11,686 bases of DNA. Source: PALSA-1004 sp046596405 (GTDB lineage Bacteria; Pseudomonadota; Gammaproteobacteria; Burkholderiales; SG8-41). The position numbers and the translations under genes were made by a program. The DNA is taken from contig JBKJMN010000096.1 of assembly GCA_046596405.1 (NCBI GenBank), positions 1-11,686 of the forward strand, written 5' to 3'. Numbering within the stretch: the first letter of the stretch is position 1; the number at the start of each line of letters is the position of its first letter. Shown one piece after another: positions 6,502-11,686 of this stretch. The notes beneath the pieces are model-generated. The model was not told where the DNA came from. It made no database searches and saw nothing but the letters and a program-made list of their open reading frames with translations.

Positions 6502-7704
6502 ATGCAACTCCCGCTCGCAGACATCAAAGTGCTCGACCTGACCCACGCGCTCGCGGGGCCTTTTTGTTCGACGATGCTCGCCGATTTCGGCGCACAGGTG
6601 ATCAAGCTCGAGCCGCCGGGCGAAGGCGATATCGCGCGCGCGTGGGGCGTGCGCACCGGCGGCGGGGAGTCGTCGTACTTCGTGAGCCTGCACCGCAACA
6701 AGCGCGGCATCGTGGTCGATTTGAAGCATCCGCAGGGCAAGGAGCTTTTTTTCAAGCTCGTCGAGAAGTGCGACGTCGTACTCGAAAATTATCGGGTCGG
6801 CGCGCTGAAGAAACTGGGCCTTGATTACGCCGCAGCGAAGCAACGCAATCCCGGCATTATCTATGCGTCGATCTCGGGCTTCGGCCAGGACGGGCCGTAC
6901 CGCGACCGCGCGGCGCTCGATCTGATACTGCAGTCCGAAAGCGGCATGGTCAGCGTGACCGGCGACGAAGGCAGCAGCGGCACGCGCGCGGGGGTCTCGA
7001 TTGCGGACATGACCGCGGGCCTGTATGCCGCGTACGGCGTGATGCTCGCGTTGCGCATGAAGGAGAAAACCGGCGAAGGCCAGGAACTCGACGTGTCGAT
7101 GCTCGAAGGCCAGCTGGCGCTGTTGAGCACGATGATCAGCAGCTATTGCACCGACGGCAAAGTGCCGCGGCCGACGGGCAACACCTATGCGGCGCTGGTG
7201 CCCTACCAGACGTTCCACACCCAGACGCGCGATCTCGCGATTGCGATCGCCGGCGATAAATTATGGAAGAAATTGTGCCCGGCGATCGGCTGCCCCGAGC
7301 TCACCGACGATCCGCGCTTCAGCCGCGCGCTCGAGCGCAATAAAAACCGCGCGACTTTGCTGCCGCTGCTGCAGACGGTTTTCCTGACGCGCCCGTACGA
7401 GGAATGGGAGCCGCTGCTGCTCAAGAACGACATCCCGGTCGGCGCGATCAACGATCTCGCGCAGGTCGTCGAGCATCCCCAGGTCAAGGCGCGCCACGCG
7501 CTGGTCGAGGTCGAGCATCCCAAAGCGGGCAAAGTGCGGGTGATCCGCTCGCCGGTACGCCTGTCGAAAGCGCCGTTCGCAGTGCGCTCGCCGGCGCCCA
7601 TGCTCGGGCAGCATACGCGCGAGGTGCTGAGCGAAGTTCTCGGCCTGAGCGCGCAGGAAATCGCGGCGCTCGAGTCCGCCGGCGCGCTGGGCGCTACGCG
7701 GTGA
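6502..7704 (+). CDS. CaiB/BaiF (family III) CoA-transferase, copy 1
   Basis: Family III CoA-transferases move CoA between carboxylic acids through an aspartyl-CoA thioester, in the cytoplasm. This 400-residue protein has the standard length and motifs: KVLDLTHALAGPFCSTMLAD (9-28), LEPPGEGD (36-43), NKRGIVVDLK (66-75) and ISGFGQDGPY (124-133). The catalytic aspartate is Asp169 in GVSIADMTAG, the same number as the nucleophile of formyl-CoA transferase. The C-terminal part has the usual DIPVGAIND segment (about 310-320). The start at 6502 begins the conserved first strand directly; its ribosome binding site is weak (AGAGAA). The gene is followed after 21 bases by the 108-aa unknown, so these two are likely cotranscribed. 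Substrates cannot be inferred; the family includes oxalate, carnitine, bile acid, succinate/mesaconate and aromatic acid enzymes. Confidence 0.93.
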   Translation: MQLPLADIKVLDLTHALAGPFCSTMLADFGAQVIKLEPPGEGDIARAWGVRTGGGESSYFVSLHRNKRGIVVDLKHPQGKELFFKLVEKCDVVLENYRVGALKKLGLDYAAAKQRNPGIIYASISGFGQDGPYRDRAALDLILQSESGMVSVTGDEGSSGTRAGVSIADMTAGLYAAYGVMLALRMKEKTGEGQELDVSMLEGQLALLSTMISSYCTDGKVPRPTGNTYAALVPYQTFHTQTRDLAIAIAGDKLWKKLCPAIGCPELTDDPRFSRALERNKNRATLLPLLQTVFLTRPYEEWEPLLLKNDIPVGAINDLAQVVEHPQVKARHALVEVEHPKAGKVRVIRSPVRLSKAPFAVRSPAPMLGQHTREVLSEVLGLSAQEIAALESAGALGATR

Positions 7705-7725
7705 GGGTGGGAGACTGAAGGCGCC

Positions 7726-8052
7726 ATGAGTTTCGTTCTGCGCGGCGTTAAAAGGGTGGACGGCAGGTTGCAGGCGCGCGATATCGGCGAATACTTGAAT
7801 TTTGACGACGCGATACGGGTCGCCAGGCAGCATATCGACGATTTTATCTACCGCGAATACCGGCGCACCGTCGGCGAGGGCATATCGGTCGGCAAATTGT
7901 TCGAGCGCTATAAAAGCGCCGGCGAACTCATGCTCGTGCAGGCCCAAGCCAAGGGCGATACCGCCGTCATGAAATTCGACGCTTACGATTATGCGGCCAT
8001 AAAATGCGCCGAGATCTGCGCGCAGGTACCTCCGCCGAAGCGAAATCGGTGA
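7726..8052 (+). CDS. Small unknown protein (108 aa) between the two CoA-transferases
   Basis: I do not recognise this protein. It starts at an ATG with GAAGG four bases upstream, 21 bases after CoA-transferase 1. It is 108 residues long and soluble, with no signal peptide, membrane helix or cysteine pair. The N-terminal half begins with SFVLRGVKRVDGRLQ, likely a beta hairpin, and continues into an amphipathic helix (about 26-46, DDAIRVARQHIDDFIYREYR). A second helix carries ERYKSAGELMLVQAQAKG. A C-terminal segment contains FDAYDYAAIKCAEICAQV, followed by a basic PPPKRNR tail. It could be a small accessory or regulatory protein. A gap of 145 bases separates it from the next gene. Its codon usage looks protein-like, and its spacing fits an operon, but homologue support cannot be checked here. 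Confidence 0.65.
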   Translation: MSFVLRGVKRVDGRLQARDIGEYLNFDDAIRVARQHIDDFIYREYRRTVGEGISVGKLFERYKSAGELMLVQAQAKGDTAVMKFDAYDYAAIKCAEICAQVPPPKRNR

Positions 8053-8197
8053 CCGGCACAGGCTGTCAGCACCGGCCAGCATGATCCCGGCTGCGCCGCC
8101 GGGTGGAGGAAGGTCGGACGGCAATCGCCGGTCCCCGCGAAGGCGCGCGGCGCCAAAGCGCGCTAAGATTCACGTTTTCGAAGTCGAGGTGATCCGC
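8053..8197. other. Intergenic stretch before CoA-transferase 2
   Basis: These 145 bases are very GC-rich and hold no credible gene. A 6-bp hairpin (CCCGGC 8086-8091 with GCCGGG 8098-8103) lacks a T-tract. A GTCCCCGCGAAGGCG segment (8130-8144) resembles half of a common proteobacterial intergenic repeat. I see no convincing promoter, so whether CoA-transferase 2 has its own transcript is open. Confidence 0.4.
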
Positions 8198-9400
8198 ATG
8201 AACCAGCCGCTGGAAAAGTCCGTCACGCAAGCCCTGCCGCTGTCCCGCATTACCGTGCTCGATCTGACGCTGGCGCGCGCTGGCCCGACGTGTGTGCGCC
8301 ATCTCGCCGACTGGGGCGCCAATATCATCCGCATCGAACCGGCGGAAGTCACCGGCGAAGACATCGCCGGCAAGCGCGAAGGCTTTGACTTTCAGAACCT
8401 CCATCGCAACAAAAAAATGGTGCGCCTGAATCTGAAATCACCCGCAGGCCATGCCGCGTTCATGAAGCTCGTCGCGAAAGCCGACGTGATCATCGAGAAC
8501 ATGCGCGCCGAGGTGAAGCACCGGTTGAAGGTCTCGTACGACGACGTGAAGACGGTCAATCCGCGCATCGTCTACGGCAGCATCAGCGGATTCGGCCAGA
8601 GCGGCCCGTATGGCAAGCGCGCCGGCGTCGACCAGATCGTGCAGGGCATGGGCGGACTCATGTCGATCACCGGCTTGCCGGGGCAGGGCCCGGTGCGCGT
8701 GGGCATCGCGATCGCCGACCTGACCGCAGGCAACCTGCTCGCGTTTGCGGTGATGACCGCGCTGTTCGAACGCGAAACAACCGGGGTGGGCCGCTGGGTG
8801 CACACAAGTCTGCTTGAAGCGCAGATATTCATGCTCGACTTCCAGGCGTCGCGCTATCTGATGAAAGGCGAAGTCGCGGGCCAGGCGGGCAACGATCATC
8901 CGACGGGCGTGCCCACGGGCGTATTCCCCTCGAGCGACGGATTATTCAATATCGCGGCGGCGTCGGCGCGCGTGTTTGCGCGCTGCTGCGACGCCTTGGG
9001 CAAGCCGGAATGGAAGGACCGCGAAGACTGGAACACGCAGCAAAAACGCAGCAAACTGCGCTCGGACATCAACGGCGCGATTGCGGAAATCACCAGGCAC
9101 AAGCCGACCCAGCACTGGGTCGAATTGTTCGAGGCGAACGGCGTGCCGTGCGGCCCGATCAACACCATCGACAAGGTCTTCGCGGATCCGCAAGTCCAGC
9201 ATCTGGGCATCGCTACGCCGGTGAAGAGCGAGAAACTGGGCGACATCAAGCTTGTCGCGTCGCCGATCAACATGCCCGGCGTGAGCAAGAAAATACGCAA
9301 CGCCACCGCCGACGCCGGCGCGCATACCGACGAGGTTCTGGCGTCCGTCGGTTACACCATAGAACAATTGCAGGACATGCGCGCCAAAGGCGTCATCTAA
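8198..9400 (+). CDS. CaiB/BaiF (family III) CoA-transferase, copy 2
   Basis: This second family III CoA-transferase is also 400 residues long. Motifs are TVLDLTLARAGPTCVRHLAD (19-38), RIEPAE (45-50), LHRNKKMVRLNLK (68-80), SISGFGQSGPYG (128-139) and the catalytic aspartate Asp174 in GIAIADLTAG. It differs clearly from copy 1, for example ARAGPTCV in place of ALAGPFCS, so the two are distant paralogues and probably serve different acids or form different complexes. The start at 8198 is chosen because GAGGT lies seven bases upstream and the conserved strand begins shortly after. An ATG at 8081 would add 39 Arg/Pro-rich residues with no family likeness. The next gene starts 13 bases downstream, so an operon begins here or upstream. 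The C-terminal VPCGPINTIDKVFADPQVQH (about 324-343) is the typical small-domain signature. Confidence 0.93.
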   Translation: MNQPLEKSVTQALPLSRITVLDLTLARAGPTCVRHLADWGANIIRIEPAEVTGEDIAGKREGFDFQNLHRNKKMVRLNLKSPAGHAAFMKLVAKADVIIENMRAEVKHRLKVSYDDVKTVNPRIVYGSISGFGQSGPYGKRAGVDQIVQGMGGLMSITGLPGQGPVRVGIAIADLTAGNLLAFAVMTALFERETTGVGRWVHTSLLEAQIFMLDFQASRYLMKGEVAGQAGNDHPTGVPTGVFPSSDGLFNIAAASARVFARCCDALGKPEWKDREDWNTQQKRSKLRSDINGAIAEITRHKPTQHWVELFEANGVPCGPINTIDKVFADPQVQHLGIATPVKSEKLGDIKLVASPINMPGVSKKIRNATADAGAHTDEVLASVGYTIEQLQDMRAKGVI

Positions 9401-9413
9401 AAAAGGGTAGACC

Positions 9414-10220
9414 ATGGATACGGTAGAGACGGACGAAAAAGACAAGATCCTCGGTACCAAGAACGGGCCGATCGGAACGCTGACGTTCAACTATCCGGAA
9501 AAGCTCAACGCGATTTCGCCGGAGATGTCGCAAGCGGCCGGCAACGTGCTCGATGATTTTACGAACGATCCGGCGATCCGCGTCGTGATCCTGCGCGGCG
9601 CGGGCAGCAAGGCGTTCGTGTCGGGCGGCGACATTTCCAAGTACGAAGGCAATCGCTCGACGCCCGAGCAGATCGCCGCCTATACCAGGATGACCGCCGG
9701 CTTCCGCGCGTCGCTGCGCGGCATCGGCAAGCCGACGATCGCGATGATCCGCGGCTGGTGCCTGGGGGGCGGCCTGGCGATCGCGCTGAACTGCGATCTC
9801 AGGATCTGCTCGGAAGACGCGCAATTCGGCATCCCCGCCGCCCGTTTGAGCATCGGCTACAGCGCCGAATCGCTGGCCCAACTGATCGATCTCGTGGGCC
9901 CGTCGCTCGCCAAGGAAATCCTGTTCACGGCGCGCCGCTATCCCGCTTACGAAGCGCACCGCATCGGCCTCGTCAATCACGTATGCCAGGCTTCTATGCT
10001 CGAATCGTTTGTGAATTCGTATGCCGAAACCATGGCCGGGAATGCGCCGCTCTCGATCGTCGCGGCCAAGCGCGTGATCGACGAATACGTGAAAGATCCC
10101 GCGAACCGCAATCAGAAACTCGCCGACGACGCGGTCGCCGCGTGCTTCGCGAGCAGCGACTACAAAGAAGGTCGCCAGGCTTTCATGGAGAAGCGCAAGC
10201 CGGTGTGGACGGGAAAGTAA
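9414..10220 (+). CDS. Crotonase-fold (enoyl-CoA hydratase/isomerase family) protein lacking both catalytic Glu
   Basis: This 268-residue cytoplasmic protein has the crotonase fold, which binds acyl-CoA and stabilises an enolate in an oxyanion hole. The fold signatures are present: AFVSGGDISKYEG (67-79), RGWCLGGGLAIALNCDLRIC (113-132), FGIPAARLSIG (138-148) and an AHRIGLVNHV segment (181-190). Rat enoyl-CoA hydratase uses Glu144 (after GGGC) and Glu164 (in QPE). Here the matching positions are Ala122 and Ala142, separated by the same 20 residues. Classical hydration is therefore unlikely. Family members without these residues do isomerisation, decarboxylation, hydrolysis or C-C bond cleavage. 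The start at 9414 has AAGGG six bases upstream and follows CoA-transferase 2 by 13 bases. The name 'enoyl-CoA hydratase' should be used for the family only, not for the reaction. Confidence 0.9.
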   Translation: MDTVETDEKDKILGTKNGPIGTLTFNYPEKLNAISPEMSQAAGNVLDDFTNDPAIRVVILRGAGSKAFVSGGDISKYEGNRSTPEQIAAYTRMTAGFRASLRGIGKPTIAMIRGWCLGGGLAIALNCDLRICSEDAQFGIPAARLSIGYSAESLAQLIDLVGPSLAKEILFTARRYPAYEAHRIGLVNHVCQASMLESFVNSYAETMAGNAPLSIVAAKRVIDEYVKDPANRNQKLADDAVAACFASSDYKEGRQAFMEKRKPVWTGK

Positions 10221-10253
10221 TTTCGCCGCCGGCGCCGGTCGGAGGATGGTTTC

Positions 10254-10508
10254 ATGCCTGCTGATCTGAATCTTAGCGAATTGCGGCCATGGCTCGACGA
10301 GCAGGAGAGCTATGCAAAATCGATCCCGCCCGGCGATCTGCGCAACGACCTGGCGCGGCAAATGCTTGCGGTCATCGCGGTCGCGCGCAGCGATTTGGCG
10401 CCATCGCCCGATTCGACGGCCAATTTCGTGCCGAACAAAGAGATCATCGGCGAATTAAGCGTCTTGCGCGACCAAGCGGAGCACCTCGCGCGCGGCCAGG
10501 CAAAATAA
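10254..10508 (+). CDS. Small unknown protein (84 aa)
   Basis: I do not recognise this 84-residue protein. It begins at an ATG with a clear GGAGG eight bases upstream, 33 bases after the crotonase gene and 15 bases before the DUF35 gene, so it fits within the operon. It is soluble, acidic to neutral, and mostly helical: helices are likely at about 6-20 (LSELRPWLDEQESYA), 27-45 (GDLRNDLARQMLAVIAVAR) and 62-80. A Pro/Ser/Asp linker separates the last two. It has no cysteine and no signal peptide. A small helical protein next to multi-subunit acyl-CoA enzymes could be an accessory subunit, but that is only inferred from position. Confidence 0.65.
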   Translation: MPADLNLSELRPWLDEQESYAKSIPPGDLRNDLARQMLAVIAVARSDLAPSPDSTANFVPNKEIIGELSVLRDQAEHLARGQAK

Positions 10509-10523
10509 GCGGGCGCGGCCGCG

Positions 10524-10964
10524 ATGAATGACTGGAGCAAAGTAACGCGGCCGATCCCCGTCCCGAACGAATGGACGCAACCGTTCTGGGACGCGGCAAA
10601 GCAAGGCGTGCTCGCGCTGCAGCGGTGCCAAGCGTGCCACCATTTTCAGCAGCCGCCGTATGCAACGTGCGTGAACTGCATGAGCATCGATCTGAAGTTC
10701 GAGCCGGTCGCCGGCCACGGTGCGATCTACGCGTACACGATCATGTATCACACCGGCGACCAGCGCTTCGCCGCGGCCGTGCCGTACGCCAGCATCATCG
10801 TCGAACTCGATGCGGCGCCCGGCGCGCTGCTCATCGGCAATCTGCTCGACGCGCCCCCTACGGAAGCGAAAGTCGGGCGCCGCGTCGAGGTGGTGTTCCA
10901 GAAGCTGAACGACGAGATCACGCTGCCGCAGTTCCGGCTCGCGCGCACCGGGGTGCCCGCCTGA
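10524..10964 (+). CDS. DUF35 zinc-ribbon/OB-fold protein, partner of the thiolase-like protein
   Basis: The 146-residue protein has the layout of DUF35 proteins: an N-terminal helix (about 17-33, WTQPFWDAAKQGVLALQ), a rubredoxin-like zinc ribbon with Cys35, Cys38, Cys49 and Cys52 (two CxxC pairs), then an OB-fold (about 56-140) with GAIYAYTIMYH and GRRVEVVFQ strands. Such proteins form complexes with thiolase-fold enzymes and help bind acyl-CoA, for example ChsH2 with Ltp2 in steroid side-chain degradation and the archaeal HMG-CoA synthase complex. The following gene is exactly such a thiolase-like protein and overlaps by one base (TGATG), which strongly supports a pair made in equal amounts. 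No good ribosome binding site is visible. Translation may be coupled to the 84-aa gene, whose stop lies 15 bases upstream. Confidence 0.9.
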   Translation: MNDWSKVTRPIPVPNEWTQPFWDAAKQGVLALQRCQACHHFQQPPYATCVNCMSIDLKFEPVAGHGAIYAYTIMYHTGDQRFAAAVPYASIIVELDAAPGALLIGNLLDAPPTEAKVGRRVEVVFQKLNDEITLPQFRLARTGVPA

Positions 10965-11686
10965 TGTGGGAAAACCGCTGCAGGATCGCCGTGAGCGGCG
11001 TGGGTTTTTCGCCGGCTACGCGATCGGCCGAAACGCCGCTCGCCGCGCACGCGCTGCAGGCGGTGAAGGCCGCGGTCGCAGATTCGGGGCTCATGCTGGC
11101 GGACATCGACGGGCTCGCGACGTATCCGGAGCTGCCGGCAACCGGGCACACGACGGTGGACGGCATCAGCATCGTTTCGGTCAACTGCATGATGACGATG
11201 CTGAAGCTGCCGCATCTCACGTGGCACATCCAGACCGGCTCGGTAAACATCGGCGGCGCGGTGCAGCAGGCGACCAACGCGCTGCTCGCGGGCGTGTGCA
11301 AATACGCGGTGGTGTGGCGCGCGATGCACAATCCGCGCGGCACTTACCAGAACCTCCCTGGCGCGCAGGCGCATGGCCCGCTGCAATTCACCGCGCCGTA
11401 CGGATTCGGCGGTCCGGGTCAGTTCCACGCGGTCGCCTATGCGCGCTGGCTCGAGCGGCACAACCAGCAGCGCGAGAAGATGGCGACTCTCACCGTGACC
11501 CAGCGCAAACACGGGCTCAAAAATCCGCATGCGTATTTCAAAGTGCCGCTCACGCGCGAGGAGTATCTGAATTCGCGCATGGTCGCGCATCCGTTGTGCC
11601 TCTACGATTGCGACATCCCCGTGCAGGGCGCGGTCGCGATCGTGCTCACGACTGCCGCGCGCGCGCGCGACCTGAAGCCGCCGCCT
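10964..11686 (+). CDS. Thiolase-fold protein of the SCP-x/Ltp2 type (3' end beyond the window)
   Basis: The frame opens at ATG 10964, sharing one base with the stop of the DUF35 gene, and remains open for 241 codons to the edge. It resembles the N-terminal two thirds of SCP2-type thiolases: a first strand CRIAVSGVGFSP (6-17), LADIDGLAT (45-53), a helix GGAVQQATNALLAG (97-110), HGLKNPHAYFKVPLTREEY (183-201) and LCLYDCDIPVQGAVAIVL (211-228). Thiolases need a cysteine at the start of the helix near residues 91-97, but this protein reads QTGSVNIGG there with no Cys. DUF35-linked family members such as the aldolase Ltp2 also lack it and use tyrosines further along for retro-aldol C-C cleavage. An aldolase or a non-standard acyl-transfer role is therefore possible. 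The C-terminal active-site part is outside the window. Confidence 0.85.
   Translation, partial: MWENRCRIAVSGVGFSPATRSAETPLAAHALQAVKAAVADSGLMLADIDGLATYPELPATGHTTVDGISIVSVNCMMTMLKLPHLTWHIQTGSVNIGGAVQQATNALLAGVCKYAVVWRAMHNPRGTYQNLPGAQAHGPLQFTAPYGFGGPGQFHAVAYARWLERHNQQREKMATLTVTQRKHGLKNPHAYFKVPLTREEYLNSRMVAHPLCLYDCDIPVQGAVAIVLTTAARARDLKPPP

Noticed and set aside
8086..8103. Hairpin CCCGGC/GCCGGG as a terminator after the 108-aa gene
   Set aside because: Short stem and no T-tract; such hairpins arise by chance in GC-rich DNA.
7261..8124. Minus-strand open frame (287 codons) opposite CoA-transferase 1 and the 108-aa gene
   Set aside because: It spans two genes and an intergenic gap on the other strand, with no domain signal, so it does not displace the 108-aa gene.
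8081..8197. Longer start of CoA-transferase 2 at ATG 8081 (or GTG 8189)
   Set aside because: The extra residues are Arg/Pro-rich with no family likeness, and the best ribosome binding site points to ATG 8198.
9393..10361. Minus-strand open frame (322 codons) opposite the crotonase gene
   Set aside because: Antisense shadow of a GC-rich gene; sequence has no family likeness.
10748..11590. Minus-strand open frame (280 codons) opposite the DUF35 and thiolase-like genes
   Set aside because: Arg/His-rich antisense shadow; both plus-strand genes have clear motifs and coupled start/stop.

Overview
The window looks like chromosomal DNA of a GC-rich betaproteobacterium, probably Burkholderiales or a relative. 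I infer this from strong third-position G/C bias, Shine-Dalgarno-led starts, and a gene set typical of that group: family III CoA-transferases, a TAXI-type solute-binding protein, a BON-domain protein and a single-chain acyl-CoA ligase. I see no tRNA, rRNA, CRISPR array, transposase or phage gene. No gap between genes exceeds about 280 bases.

Left part, minus strand (1-4735). In order of decreasing coordinate: a CPA1-type cation:proton antiporter with a probable TTG start; a secreted protein with two BON domains, closed by a strong hairpin terminator (2565-2593); a 708-residue fused acyl-CoA synthetase of the ADP-forming type; and the first 35 codons of an unrecognised gene running off the left edge. 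That last gene has its own candidate promoter and a perfect short palindrome in its leader.

Divergent region (4736-5012). It separates the minus block from the plus block. It holds an 88-bp element with 24-bp, 22/24-matched inverted repeats. The ends fit a TA target duplication, so it may be a miniature transposable element. It now lies directly upstream of the next gene and may carry its promoter.

Right part, plus strand (5013-11686). An orphan membrane-anchored TAXI-type solute-binding protein comes first, without a TRAP permease. It is followed by a CoA-thioester cluster: CoA-transferase 1 (400 aa), a 108-aa unknown, CoA-transferase 2 (400 aa), a crotonase-fold protein lacking both classical catalytic glutamates, an 84-aa unknown, a DUF35 zinc-ribbon/OB-fold protein, and a thiolase-fold protein that overlaps it by one base and runs off the right edge. 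Short gaps from 8198 onward suggest one transcript.

Working together, the acyl-CoA ligase and the two CoA-transferases would load carboxylic acids onto CoA, and the crotonase and thiolase/DUF35 pair would transform or cleave the carbon chain. The substrate cannot be read from the sequence. The most unusual point is that the crotonase and the thiolase-like protein both lack the residues that define their textbook reactions. The operon may therefore run non-standard CoA chemistry, such as an aldol-type cleavage like the steroid side-chain Ltp2/DUF35 pair, rather than ordinary beta-oxidation.
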